Source: Sphingobacteriaceae bacterium (GTDB taxonomy: Bacteria; Bacteroidota; Bacteroidia; B-17B0; Aurantibacillaceae). Taken from it: a stretch of DNA of 64,000 nucleotides. Both the position numbers and the translations under genes were made by a program. The stretch spans positions 186,001 through 250,000 of the forward strand of contig NVQB01000001.1 in the NCBI GenBank assembly GCA_002319075.1. The letters are read 5' to 3'. Within the stretch, counting starts at the first letter, position 1. Each line of letters begins with the position of its first letter. The notes beneath the pieces were generated by a model. That model did no database searches and was not told the origin of the DNA. It worked only from the letters and a program-made list of their open reading frames with translations. Below, one piece after another: positions 26,762 through 35,727 of this stretch.

Positions 26762-28321
26762 TTATTTAGCGCTTAATACAATATAAGGAATAATAACTTC
26801 CTCAAGACTAACGCCGCCATGCTGAAATGTATTCTTATAATAATTCACGTAGTGATTAAAATTATTTGGGTATGCAAAAAAACGATCTTCCCTTGCGAAC
26901 ACAAAACGTGTGCTGGGATGCTGTTTCGGTAAAAATGCATCAGCAGGATTTTTAATTTCAAAAACCTCTTTAGCATTGTATTCGAGTGCCTTACCTTGTT
27001 TGTAGCGGAGATTCGAATTAACATTTTTATCGCCAAGAATCTTAGTCGGTTCATGAACATGCACTGTTCCATGATCGGTAGTGATCACAATCTTTACTTT
27101 TTTAGCTGATAATTGTTTTATAATATCAAATAAAGGCGAATGTTCAAACCAACTGTAGGTTATACTTCTATAAGAGGTTTCGTTCTCTGCCAATTCGCGA
27201 ATCACTTCCATTTCGGTGCGGGCGTGACTTAACATGTCTACAAAATTATAAACAATCACGTTTAATTTATTCTGAAATAAATTATTGATGTTATCAGAAA
27301 GTTTTTTGCCGGCATTAAAATTGGTGATCTTATTGTAACTGATTTTAATATCCTTACCTAAACGTTTAATTTGATTTTGGATAAAGGCTTCTTCGTGAAG
27401 ATTTTTTCCACCTTCTTCTTCATCGTTCAGCCACTGATCCGGAAAACGTTTTTCAATCTCACTTGGCATTAATCCGCTGAAGATCGCATTGCGTGCATAT
27501 TGAGTAGCGGTAGGCAAAATACTGTAGTATGATTCTTCTTTATCTACTTTATAATATTCCTGAATTAAAGGCTGAATAATTTTCCATTGATCGAAACGCA
27601 AATTATCGATGAGTATAAAAAACACGGGCTCTGGTCCATTGCCTAACTCCTGCAAAAAACGATTTTTTACAAGTGTATGACTCATGATTGGAGGATTTGG
27701 ATCTTTGCCGTTTAACCAATTGATGTAATGCTTTTCGATAAATTTAAAGAACTGGTTGTTGGCGTCAGATTTCTGCATCTTTAATACATCGAGCATACTT
27801 TTGTCCTGAAGTTTGTCCATCTCCAACTCCCAGTAAATAATTTTTTTGTAAAGGTCTGCCCATTCGTCCCAGCTCAAATTTTCGTTGATGGTCATTCCAA
27901 TTTGTCCGAATTCCTTACGGTAATCGGTGTTGGTTTTTTCACTTATAAGACGCCTGTTATCCAATGCCTTTTTAAGAGACAACAAAATTTGATTTGGATT
28001 CACCGGTTTAATAAGATAATCGGCAATCTTACCTCCAATAGCATCATCCATAATGTGCTCTTCCTCACTTTTGGTGATCATAATCACCGGTAAATCAGAA
28101 TTAAGTTGTTTAATTTTCAATAAAGTTTCGAGTCCTGAAATTCCTGGCATGTTCTCATCCAATAAAACGGCATTGATACTGCGGTCTTCTCTAACAATAT
28201 CAATAGCTTCATCTCCGCTCAGTGCCGGTACAACTTCATAGCCTTTTCCATCCAAAAACAAAATGTGTGGTTTTAAAAGTGCTATTTCATCATCGGCCCA
28301 TAATATTTTTATTTTATCCAT
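26762..28321 (-). CDS. porX: T9SS response regulator PorX (CheY-like receiver plus PglZ domain)
   Basis: A 519-aa protein equal in length to known PorX. The receiver domain has Asp10/Asp11, phospho-acceptor Asp55 (AVLLDENMPG) and Lys84 (MITKSE). After a helical linker (about 125-225) comes the alkaline-phosphatase-superfamily PglZ domain with metal and nucleophile positions Asp239 (ILIDNLRFDQW), Thr271 (ILPTATQ), Asp362/His366 (NFVDMLSH), Asp416-His417 (TTDHG) and His501 (QHGGVSLEE). PorX controls T9SS genes together with the PorY kinase and an ECF sigma factor, and its PglZ domain is reported to be a Zn phosphodiesterase acting on oligonucleotides. It heads an operon with the thioredoxin-like gene, tsaE and a barrel protein. 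Its presence agrees with the many T9SS cargo genes here. Confidence 0.95.
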   Translation of the reverse strand: MDKIKILWADDEIALLKPHILFLDGKGYEVVPALSGDEAIDIVREDRSINAVLLDENMPGISGLETLLKIKQLNSDLPVIMITKSEEEHIMDDAIGGKIADYLIKPVNPNQILLSLKKALDNRRLISEKTNTDYRKEFGQIGMTINENLSWDEWADLYKKIIYWELEMDKLQDKSMLDVLKMQKSDANNQFFKFIEKHYINWLNGKDPNPPIMSHTLVKNRFLQELGNGPEPVFFILIDNLRFDQWKIIQPLIQEYYKVDKEESYYSILPTATQYARNAIFSGLMPSEIEKRFPDQWLNDEEEGGKNLHEEAFIQNQIKRLGKDIKISYNKITNFNAGKKLSDNINNLFQNKLNVIVYNFVDMLSHARTEMEVIRELAENETSYRSITYSWFEHSPLFDIIKQLSAKKVKIVITTDHGTVHVHEPTKILGDKNVNSNLRYKQGKALEYNAKEVFEIKNPADAFLPKQHPSTRFVFAREDRFFAYPNNFNHYVNYYKNTFQHGGVSLEEVIIPYIVLSAK

Positions 28322-28415
28322 TCTCTGATTGTTTTATTAAGATATAACGTATTAAATTTATCTCTATTATTTTAATTGACGAATATATTAACGAATTTTG
28401 GAGTTTTAGATTTTA

Positions 28416-29654
28416 ATGTACACAAACAAACGCAAAATCATTAACGATCCCATTTATGGTTTTGTTACAATACCCAACGATCTTATTTACGATCTTATCA
28501 ATCACCCTTATTTTCAACGCCTGCGAAGAATTAAGCAATTAGGTCTTACCAATTTGGTTTATCCCGGTGCTTTACACACGCGTTTTCATCATGCGGTAGG
28601 TGCCATGCATTTAATGCAGGAGGCGGTTCTAACTTTGCGACAAAAAGACATTAGTATTACAGATAGTGAAGAGCAGGCGGTTTTAATTGCCATATTATTG
28701 CACGATATAGGACACGGTCCGTTTTCACACGCGCTTGAACATAGCATTGTTAAAGGAGTAAGTCACGAAGCCATCAGTACTCTTTTTATGGACAAGCTCA
28801 ATGAAGAATTTGGAGGTCAGTTAACTCTTGCCCTTGAAATTTTCAACGACCGTTACCCGAAAAAATTCCTGCATCAATTGGTGAGTTCTCAATTGGATAT
28901 GGACCGTCTCGATTATTTAAAGAGAGATAGTTTTTTTACAGGCGTTAGTGAAGGGGTTATTAGTAGTGACCGAATTATTAAGATGCTTAATGTGGTTAAT
29001 AACGAATTAGTAGTTGAGCACAAAGCCATTTACAGTATTGAAAAATTTCTTATCGCCAGGCGTTTGATGTATTGGCAGGTGTATTTACACAAAACTGTTT
29101 TAAGCGGTGAAACTTTACTGGTAAACATTTTGAAACGTGCAAAAGAACTTTCAGCAGAAGGAAAAGAATTGTTTGCTACACCGAATCTCTCGTTATTTCT
29201 GAAAAACAATTTCACGCAAGAAGATTTTAAAAAAGATGACAAGCTGCTGGCAAAATTTGCCAAGCTTGACGATAGTGATCTGGATGCTGCAATAAAAGTC
29301 TGGAGCGAGAACGACGATAAAATTCTCTCTAAACTCTGTCAGAATCTTTTAGATCGAAAATTATTTAAGATCGAGATTCGCAACGAACCTTTTAGCGATG
29401 CCTATATAAACGGTTTTACCGAAAGAGTGTGCGAACTTTACAATATTAATAAAAGAGAAGCCTCTTACTTTGTTTTGACTGATGTAGTGAATAACAGCGC
29501 TTACAATGCCAATCAATTCAATATAAATATTTTAATGAGCAATGGCGATCTTATTGATGTTGCTGAGGCAAGCGATCAACTGAATATACAGAGTTTAAGT
29601 AAAACGGTGAGCAAATATTTTATTTGTTATCCGAAAGAATTGAGACTTCCTTAA
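28416..29654 (+). CDS. HD-domain phosphohydrolase, dNTPase/SAMHD1-like
   Basis: A 412-aa cytoplasmic protein starting MYTNKRKIINDPIYGFV. Family motifs are present: HPYFQRLRRIKQLGL, LHTRFHHAVGAMHL (first metal His), ILLHDIGHGPFSH (HD pair at 96-97) and SQLDMDRLDYLKRDS. This is the conserved HD family related to dGTP triphosphohydrolases and SAMHD1, found in most Bacteroidota and often annotated simply as HD domain protein. The true substrate is unproven. Divergent from porX with 94 bases between. No defence genes are nearby, so I read it as housekeeping. Confidence 0.88.
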   Translation: MYTNKRKIINDPIYGFVTIPNDLIYDLINHPYFQRLRRIKQLGLTNLVYPGALHTRFHHAVGAMHLMQEAVLTLRQKDISITDSEEQAVLIAILLHDIGHGPFSHALEHSIVKGVSHEAISTLFMDKLNEEFGGQLTLALEIFNDRYPKKFLHQLVSSQLDMDRLDYLKRDSFFTGVSEGVISSDRIIKMLNVVNNELVVEHKAIYSIEKFLIARRLMYWQVYLHKTVLSGETLLVNILKRAKELSAEGKELFATPNLSLFLKNNFTQEDFKKDDKLLAKFAKLDDSDLDAAIKVWSENDDKILSKLCQNLLDRKLFKIEIRNEPFSDAYINGFTERVCELYNINKREASYFVLTDVVNNSAYNANQFNINILMSNGDLIDVAEASDQLNIQSLSKTVSKYFICYPKELRLP

Positions 29655-29699
29655 ATTGAAACTTTGCTGATTCAGGTTATAGTGTTTGACTTTTTACCG

Positions 29700-29730
29700 T
29701 TGCAAACCCAGCAAATAAATACTAAACTTG
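29700..29730 (+). promoter_or_regulatory. Promoter of the M49 peptidase gene
   Basis: TTG (29700-29702), 20 bp, TAAACTTG (29723-29730), one mismatch from TAnnTTTG, 21 bases before the chosen ATG. Confidence 0.55.
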
Positions 29731-29751
29731 TATCCTTATAAAAAAACCAGC

Positions 29752-31842
29752 ATGAAAAATTATCTTACCGTAGCGGCCCTGGCTGCTGTATTAGTCTCCT
29801 GCAAATCTTCAGATAATGAACTTGCAGCTTTAGAAAACGCAAAAAAAGACAGCGTTGCTGTTGATTCTGTAAAACCTATGGATGATTTTAAATATGTATC
29901 CGAACAGTTCGCAGACCTAAGAGTTTTGCGTTACAATGTTCCTGGATTTGAAAAATTAGATCTCAAAACCAAAACTTTACTTTATTATTTATCGGAAGCC
30001 GCTTTATGCGGGCGTGATATTAATTTCGATCAAAACTATAAATACAATTTAGTTATCCGTAAAACTTTAGAAGCTATTTTGAGTACGAGTAGTCACGATA
30101 GCAACAGCGAAGATTTTAAAAAATTAGAATTGTATGCAAAACGCGTGTGGTTTAGCAATGGAATTCACCATCACTACAACAATGATAAATTTGTTCCTGA
30201 ATGTTCACAAGATTTCTTCACACATGTTTTATCACACGTTGATGAAGCTAAACTTCCAATGCAGACAGGACAGACAAAGGCAGACTTCATTAAGTTTGTA
30301 ACTCCTTTGATTTTTGATGCGAATATCGCTGCTAAAAAAGTGAGTTTAGATTCTAAAACGGATCTGGTTAAATCATCAGCGGTTAATTTCTACGAAGGCG
30401 TAACTCAGAAAGAAGCTGTGGCTTTTTACGCAGCCCAGGTTAATAAAAAAAGCAATGAAAACCCAATGTACGGTTTGAACAGTAAATTGGTAAAAGAAAA
30501 CGGAAAGCTGGTTGAGAAGGTATATAAAGTTGGAGGCATGTACACACAGGCTATTGAAAAAATTGTTTATTGGTTAGAAAAAGCAATTACAGTAGCGGAA
30601 AACGACAAGCAAAAAGCTTCTTTAGAAGCACTCGTAAAGTTTTATAAATCAGGTGACCTTGTCGATTTCGACTTGTATAATATTGCCTGGGTAAAAGACA
30701 CTGAAAGCGCTGTAGATGTGGTGAATGGATTTATCGAAGTTTATGAAGATCCGTTAGGTAAGAAAGGGTCCTTTGAATCGGTTGTCTCTATAAAAGATTT
30801 TGAGGCCAGTAAACGCATTGCAACAATTGGTGCAAACGCACAATGGTTTGAAGACAACTCAACTCTTTTACCTCAACATAAAAAGAAAGACGTAAAAGGA
30901 ATCTCTGCCAAAGTAATCAATGCAGTGATGGAAAGCGGCGATGCTGCGCCAAGCACTCCAATTGGCATCAACCTTCCTAACAACGAATGGATTCGCGAAG
31001 TACACGGAAGTAAGTCGGTAAACTTAGGAAACATTGTAGAAGCTTACGACCAGGCAGCAGGTGGAAGTGTGGTAAATGAATTTTACTACAACGATGAAAT
31101 TAAACAACGTGTAATTAAATATGCCGCTTTAGCAGATAAACTTCATACCGACATGCACGAGGTAATCGGTCATGCGAGTGGAATTATCGAAGAAGGTGTG
31201 GGCGCTTCTTCAGAAACCCTTAAAAATTATGCAAGCGCTTTAGAAGAAGGTCGCGCCGACTTAGTTGCACTTTATTATTTAATGGATCCAAAATTGATTG
31301 AACTAGGAGTAATGCCAAATTTAGAATGTGGAAAATCTGCTTATGATGAGTACATTACCAAGGGCCTGATCGTTCAGCTCTCACGCATTAAACCGGGCAA
31401 GGAAATTGAAGAAGCGCATATGCGTAACCGTAAAATGATCTCTGCATGGGTTCTTGAGAAAGGAGCTAAAGAAAATGTGGTTGAGAAAAAAGTAGAAGGC
31501 GGAAAAACATATTACGTCATAAATGACTACAACAAACTCCGTATTTTATTCGGGGAGCTGTTAAGAGAGATTCAACGCATTAAATCACAGGGCGACTACA
31601 AAGCCGGACATGATTTGATCGAAAATTACGGTGTTAAAATTGATCCAAGCCTTCATGCCGAAATCATTGAAAGATATTCTAAATTGAATATTGCACCTTA
31701 CCAGGGCTTCATTCAACCGAAGCTGGTTCCTGTGATGGAAGGTGATAAAATCATTGATGTTCAGATCTTCTATCCGGAGAGCTTTAAAACACAAATGATG
31801 GAATACGGCAGAGATTACGGGTATTTACCTGCTTATAACTAA
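29752..31842 (+). CDS. M49-family zinc peptidase (dipeptidyl peptidase III-like) lipoprotein
   Basis: A 696-aa protein with lipoprotein signal LAALAAVLVSC followed by KSSDNE. It carries the M49 hallmark HEVIGH (His469, Glu470, His474; family HExxGH with the extra residue) and EEGRAD (498-503), which supplies the third zinc ligand, matching family EECRAE/D. M49 enzymes remove dipeptides from the N-terminus of oligopeptides. The lipobox places this copy in the periplasm or on the outer membrane, whereas eukaryotic relatives are cytosolic, so it probably works in peptide scavenging. I start at the ATG 29752 rather than the TTG at 29728, because the promoter overlaps the latter. Ends at a hairpin at 31872. 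Confidence 0.92.
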   Translation: MKNYLTVAALAAVLVSCKSSDNELAALENAKKDSVAVDSVKPMDDFKYVSEQFADLRVLRYNVPGFEKLDLKTKTLLYYLSEAALCGRDINFDQNYKYNLVIRKTLEAILSTSSHDSNSEDFKKLELYAKRVWFSNGIHHHYNNDKFVPECSQDFFTHVLSHVDEAKLPMQTGQTKADFIKFVTPLIFDANIAAKKVSLDSKTDLVKSSAVNFYEGVTQKEAVAFYAAQVNKKSNENPMYGLNSKLVKENGKLVEKVYKVGGMYTQAIEKIVYWLEKAITVAENDKQKASLEALVKFYKSGDLVDFDLYNIAWVKDTESAVDVVNGFIEVYEDPLGKKGSFESVVSIKDFEASKRIATIGANAQWFEDNSTLLPQHKKKDVKGISAKVINAVMESGDAAPSTPIGINLPNNEWIREVHGSKSVNLGNIVEAYDQAAGGSVVNEFYYNDEIKQRVIKYAALADKLHTDMHEVIGHASGIIEEGVGASSETLKNYASALEEGRADLVALYYLMDPKLIELGVMPNLECGKSAYDEYITKGLIVQLSRIKPGKEIEEAHMRNRKMISAWVLEKGAKENVVEKKVEGGKTYYVINDYNKLRILFGELLREIQRIKSQGDYKAGHDLIENYGVKIDPSLHAEIIERYSKLNIAPYQGFIQPKLVPVMEGDKIIDVQIFYPESFKTQMMEYGRDYGYLPAYN

Positions 31843-31871
31843 GTTGATAACCCATTTTAGGGTAATGAATT

Positions 31872-31921
31872 CATCCCCGGTAGATTCTTAAATTTAAAGA
31901 AACTTACCGGGGATGTTTTTT
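31872..31921 (+). terminator. Terminator-like hairpin that overlaps the next start codon
   Basis: A perfect 11-bp inverted repeat (CATCCCCGGTA at 31872-31882, complement at 31905-31915) with an inner AT-rich stem (TTCTT/AAGAA) is followed directly by a T-run. It sits 30 bases after the peptidase stop. The ATG of the next gene (31913-31915) forms the end of its right arm. Confidence 0.75.
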
Positions 31922-32629
31922 AAACAATCGGCACTCTTTGTTCTTCTTGCTTTCGTTTTAGGATTTAAATCAGATCCTGCATTTCTTCATATTGAAGGTC
32001 TGGTAACAGTTGATGGAAAGCCAGCTCAAGCACAGATTGAAATTAATTCTGTGCAGAAAAATGCGGTTGAACGTATTACTGCCGAGGCAAAAAAAGAGGA
32101 CGGTAATTTTATTTCGCGCTTGCCCGCAGGCAGCGAATACGAAATCGTTGTGCGGGTAGATCACTTTCCTCAACAGGTCATTATTTTAAATACCATACGC
32201 TTAACTTCCGATCAGGCGCTGAGTGTTTTTGCCGACTTTACTTCCCCCGAATATGATAAAAAACTGGAAGAACTAATTACTTCAACAAAGGAACTCTTAA
32301 AAAACAAATCTTTCGATACCCGGAGTTTTGCATCCAAATACGGTAGTGCTAAAAAAGAAGATCTTCTATACAAAGTACAGATTGGTGCTTATAAATTTTA
32401 TGAAAATTTTAATTACAACAACGTCCTTGGACTTCCTAAAATAATTCGCAAAGTAGAAAACGATCAGATCACACGTTTTACCATGGGTGGCTATGGCACG
32501 TATAATGAGGCTAAACTACTTTTAGAAAAACTACAAAAAGCAAATGTTAAAGATGCTTTTATAGTGGCAGTTTACAAAGACGAACGTAAAGTTCTACAAC
32601 AATTGATTGACGAGAATATTCTGGAGTAA
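31913..32629 (+). CDS. Exported protein with C-terminal SPOR-like domain
   Basis: A 238-aa protein with a signal peptide (SALFVLLAFVLGFKS), a small beta domain (about 25-100: IEGLVTVDGKPAQAQIEINS, carboxypeptidase-regulatory-like) and a C-terminal SPOR-like repeat (about 155-230: YKVQIGAYKFYENF, TRFTMGGYGTYNEAKLLLEKLQ, AFIVAVYKDERK). SPOR domains bind denuded peptidoglycan. The ATG lies inside the hairpin described at 31872, which could either stop transcripts from upstream or shield the start. Its stop directly abuts the stop of the convergent gene (no base between). Confidence 0.75.
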   Translation: MFFKQSALFVLLAFVLGFKSDPAFLHIEGLVTVDGKPAQAQIEINSVQKNAVERITAEAKKEDGNFISRLPAGSEYEIVVRVDHFPQQVIILNTIRLTSDQALSVFADFTSPEYDKKLEELITSTKELLKNKSFDTRSFASKYGSAKKEDLLYKVQIGAYKFYENFNYNNVLGLPKIIRKVENDQITRFTMGGYGTYNEAKLLLEKLQKANVKDAFIVAVYKDERKVLQQLIDENILE

Positions 32630-33043
32630 TTATCTTCTTTTTTTCTTATCACAATTTTCACATTCAGGAAACCAGGTTTCAATTATGTCGGGCAGTTTTA
32701 CAATGTGGCCGTCTTCTTCTTCGGCAGAAATTTCAGTAAAGAATAGTTTTGCAGCAGTACTTTGTTTATTAAGGTATTTGATCATCTCTGCATTGAGTCT
32801 ATTACTATAGCCAGTAAACTCTTTGGTTTCTCTTTTTCCTTTTACGTACAATTTATACGAAAGAATTTTATTCTCCCGGGGATTTCCAAAACGGTCTACT
32901 ACAAAAAGTCTGGTTTCTGTATTATCAAAAACTGCTTTTACCAGGTTTGACTCCCTTTTTATGCGAATAGTCTGAGGTTCTTGCGCACGAAGCGTAAGAA
33001 AAGAAATACTGATAAATAAACACTGAAACAGGAAAGACTTCAT
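32630..33043 (-). CDS. Small exported protein of unknown function
   Basis: A 137-aa protein with a signal peptide (FLFQCLFISISFLTLRAQ). The mature part has one beta-rich domain (RLFVVDRFGNPRENKILSYKLYVKG ... KLFFTEISAEEEDGHIVKLPDI), reminiscent of the C-terminal Ig-like domains of GldM-type proteins, and a tail CENCDKKKRR with a CxxC pair. I do not recognise a family and would not assign a role. Its position just downstream of the SpoIID gene (37 bases) suggests co-transcription with the lpxB operon. Confidence 0.65.
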   Translation of the reverse strand: MKSFLFQCLFISISFLTLRAQEPQTIRIKRESNLVKAVFDNTETRLFVVDRFGNPRENKILSYKLYVKGKRETKEFTGYSNRLNAEMIKYLNKQSTAAKLFFTEISAEEEDGHIVKLPDIIETWFPECENCDKKKRR

Positions 33044-33080
33044 AATTTAAATTTAAGTAATTTGAACGAAAAAGAAAATC

Positions 33081-34277
33081 CTACTCATCCTTAAAAAAGC
33101 TTAGTTTATGCAGGTCGATCAACTGAATATCCTGATAATAAAAATTGAGTACATCCGTATAAGAGTACCCCAGCTTTACCATGCGCATCGCACCTTCCTG
33201 ACACATTCCCAACCCGTGGCCGTACCCACGTCCTCTAAAGAGAATTGTATCCTTATTAATTTCACTGATGCTGAAAAAAGTAGATTTTAATTGCAAGTCG
33301 AGGCGCACATTTTTTAAGGGCACTTTCGAATTATTGCATTCTAAAAAAATCTTTCTTGTTTCCTGGGTGAAATGCAAAGCCGCATCTTTTTCTTCTTCAT
33401 TCTCGATAGGAAAATTATGTTTCAGTTTTAAATAACTTAGCCAGTCTTCTTTGAGCATGCGACGCTCCCAGCGGGCGTTTGGCATCTTCGTACTAAAAGT
33501 ATCCACAATGCTTCTCAAGTAAGTAGTACGGGAGCCCCACACATCCTCGCTATTTGCGGTTTGCCCTCCACTATTGCTATGAAAGGCTGCAACAATTAAA
33601 TTCAGATTTTCGTCTACAACAACCTTACCTCTTGTTCCCGCCATTGCTTTGTAAATATTCTGATCGCGTGGTTTTCCGTAATAAGCCTGGCAGTGTACCT
33701 GGTCGCAGAGACTGAATCCTTCCAGGGCGTGTTTATTTACATGTGCTAAGGCGAAAGTTCTTGCAAGAATAGCCTGTACTTTGTAAAACTCCATTGCAGA
33801 GCGGGATCCGGCTTCTGCTTCGGTTACTCCGGCAATATAATTATCCAGTACTATCTGGTTAATAATTTTCATAGCACCTTCACTCACAGAAAAGCTGAGA
33901 TCATCCTGGTACGTTCTTACTTTGCGATCAGGACTAGTTAATTTCAATTTTAATTCACTGTCGTTGTCGCTTACAAATTTTATATATTTAAAAACGCCCA
34001 TGAGAATGTCGTTTTTTCTCACTTCAATGCTATCGCCGTTTACAGAGAGTTTAAAATCCATTAGGGGGCGACAATCCGCTATCATAAGACCATCGCCCAG
34101 TAATTGATAAGTACCAAGATTAATAATTGTGTGTAGCTCAGTAACCTTTAGATGGGCAAAGACCCGAATTTGAATACTTTCAGCCGGGACAAAAAACGAA
34201 GTCGAACCCGCAAAGGCTAAAATGGGGATTAGTAAAAACTTTATTTTCGCCGTGGCGAATGCCTTTAATTTTTTCAT
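33081..34277 (-). CDS. SpoIID/LytB-domain protein
   Basis: A 398-aa protein with an N-terminal signal/anchor (FLLIPILAFAGSTSFFVPA) and the SpoIID domain in its second half: YIAGVTEAEAGS, FYKVQAILARTFAL, QVHCQAYYG, AFHSNSGGQTA, EDVWGSRTTYLRSIVD, GRGYGHGLGMCQEGAMRMV and FYYQDI. In Bacillus, SpoIID is a lytic transglycosylase cutting denuded peptidoglycan; the HSxxGGxT and GHGxGxxQxGA motifs are intact, so an active cell-wall enzyme is likely. It starts 2 bases after the lpxB stop, so it is translated with lpxB. Confidence 0.9.
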   Translation of the reverse strand: MKKLKAFATAKIKFLLIPILAFAGSTSFFVPAESIQIRVFAHLKVTELHTIINLGTYQLLGDGLMIADCRPLMDFKLSVNGDSIEVRKNDILMGVFKYIKFVSDNDSELKLKLTSPDRKVRTYQDDLSFSVSEGAMKIINQIVLDNYIAGVTEAEAGSRSAMEFYKVQAILARTFALAHVNKHALEGFSLCDQVHCQAYYGKPRDQNIYKAMAGTRGKVVVDENLNLIVAAFHSNSGGQTANSEDVWGSRTTYLRSIVDTFSTKMPNARWERRMLKEDWLSYLKLKHNFPIENEEEKDAALHFTQETRKIFLECNNSKVPLKNVRLDLQLKSTFFSISEINKDTILFRGRGYGHGLGMCQEGAMRMVKLGYSYTDVLNFYYQDIQLIDLHKLSFFKDE

Positions 34278-34279
34278 TC

Positions 34280-35407
34280 TTAATTTTTCTCTTTAGCATC
34301 AAGTACCAGGTGTTCTGCAATTCTTGCAGATGCACCTCCACCTCCGAGATGTTTTATAAGTTCGTCGTACTCATGAAGCATGTTATTACGATAAGTTGTA
34401 TCGTGAAGCAACAATTTTAATTCCTCTGAGATATTTTTAGCTGTAAGCTCTTCCTGCATTAACTCTTTAACGATGAGCCTATCCATAATAAGATTCACCA
34501 GGCTGATGTATTTTACGTTCACCAAACGTTTCCCAATAGCAAAAGACAGTTTTCCTGTTTTATAACAAACAACTTGAGGGAGTCTGAACAAAGCACTTTC
34601 GAGTGTGGAGGTGCCTGATTTTATAATTCCTGCTTTTGCATAGGTCATTAATTCGTAGGTCTGGTTAAACACTACTTTGATATGATGTTTTTGAAGCGCA
34701 TCATAATTTGATTTTGGAAGATTCGTAGAGCCAGCCACCACAAATTGATAGTCTTTAAAATGGTTTGTAACCTCAAGCATGATCCCCAACATGCGTTCAA
34801 TTTCCTGAACGCGACTTCCGGGAAGCACGGCAATAATAGGTTTTCCAGATAAACCATTGTCTTTGATAAAATCTTCCAGCGCTCTGAACTTCGGTTTCTG
34901 CTGTTCGATGGCATCAATCAGCGGGTGTCCGGTAAAATAGACTTTGTGATTGTGTTTTTGATAAAAAGCTTCTTCAAAAGGAAGAATAACAAAAAGTTTA
35001 TGGGTATATTTTTTAATCTGTTCTACCCGCCCCTCTTTCCACGCCCACACAGTAGGAGAAATATAATAGTCTACCTTTATGCCCTGCTCTGTTGCCCATT
35101 TGGCCATGCGCAAGTTAAAGCCCGGGTAATCCACCAATATTAAAAGGTCAGGTTTAAATTTTAAAATCTCCTGTTTAACTATTTTAAAATTTTTATTGAT
35201 GGTTTTTATATTTTTAAGCACATCAATAAAGCCCATAAAAGCCATTTGCTTGATGTGAATTCCAGCCTTAACTTTTGTCACTTCTTCCATCAAATCACCA
35301 CCTGTAAAAGCAAATTCCGCCTGAGGATCACGTTTCAGGATCTCTCTCATGCAATTGCTTCCGTGAAGATCACCACTTGCTTCGCCCGCTATAAAATAGT
35401 ACTTCAT
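34280..35407 (-). CDS. lpxB: Lipid-A-disaccharide synthase
   Basis: A 375-aa inner-membrane-associated glycosyltransferase (GT19) that joins UDP-diacylglucosamine and lipid X to make the lipid A disaccharide. Visible are IAGEASGDLHGSNCM at the start, the VDYPGFNLRMAKWA motif, YYISPTVWAWKEGRV, PFEEAFY, FTGHPLID, AVLPGSRVQEIERM and IKSGTSTLESAL. Length is normal. It is the third gene of surE-membrane protein-lpxB-SpoIID, with 2-base gaps on both sides. The surE-lpxB pairing is common in Bacteroidota. Confidence 0.97.
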   Translation of the reverse strand: MKYYFIAGEASGDLHGSNCMREILKRDPQAEFAFTGGDLMEEVTKVKAGIHIKQMAFMGFIDVLKNIKTINKNFKIVKQEILKFKPDLLILVDYPGFNLRMAKWATEQGIKVDYYISPTVWAWKEGRVEQIKKYTHKLFVILPFEEAFYQKHNHKVYFTGHPLIDAIEQQKPKFRALEDFIKDNGLSGKPIIAVLPGSRVQEIERMLGIMLEVTNHFKDYQFVVAGSTNLPKSNYDALQKHHIKVVFNQTYELMTYAKAGIIKSGTSTLESALFRLPQVVCYKTGKLSFAIGKRLVNVKYISLVNLIMDRLIVKELMQEELTAKNISEELKLLLHDTTYRNNMLHEYDELIKHLGGGGASARIAEHLVLDAKEKN

Positions 35408-35409
35408 GT

Positions 35410-35727
35410 TTAAATGTATTCGGGTTCAAGATAATAGGTAACGTAAGCAATGAGCAATACATAAGCTATTACTGAAATAATAATACCTCTGTTAAATCGA
35501 TCAATCTTTGCATTCAGACCTAAATAGAAAATCAATAAATTACCAAGTCCGCAAATTTTAATCACATTACTCAACAGGTATCCATTTTTAAGGTACCTGA
35601 TAAAACGGTGAGGAAAAGTAATATTGTGGTGAAAAAAGAGCCAGTAAAAAAAGAACATGATCGCAGGAAATAATAATCCTGCTAATAAGCCAATCCACCA
35701 TTTATCCGCTTTTTGTATCCAGGTCAT
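35410..35727 (-). CDS. Small membrane protein between surE and lpxB
   Basis: A 105-aa protein with about three membrane segments (WWIGLLAGLLFPAIMFFFYW, a shorter one around NVIKICGLGNLLIFYLGL, and IIISVIAYVLLIAYVTYYL). Family not recognised with certainty; similar small membrane proteins sit between surE and lpxB in other Bacteroidota, from memory. Its ATG overlaps the surE stop by 4 bases (ATGA) and it ends 2 bases before lpxB, so it belongs to this operon and may assist in lipid A or envelope work. Confidence 0.78.
   Translation of the reverse strand: MTWIQKADKWWIGLLAGLLFPAIMFFFYWLFFHHNITFPHRFIRYLKNGYLLSNVIKICGLGNLLIFYLGLNAKIDRFNRGIIISVIAYVLLIAYVTYYLEPEYI

Noticed and set aside
26762-28321. 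PglZ-domain gene as part of a BREX phage-defence system
   Set aside because: The fused receiver domain, length and residues match PorX of T9SS; no brx or pglX genes are nearby.
29728-29751. TTG start of the M49 peptidase adding MYPYKKTS
   Set aside because: It would overlap the -7 element, and the ATG at 29752 gives a proper lipoprotein signal.
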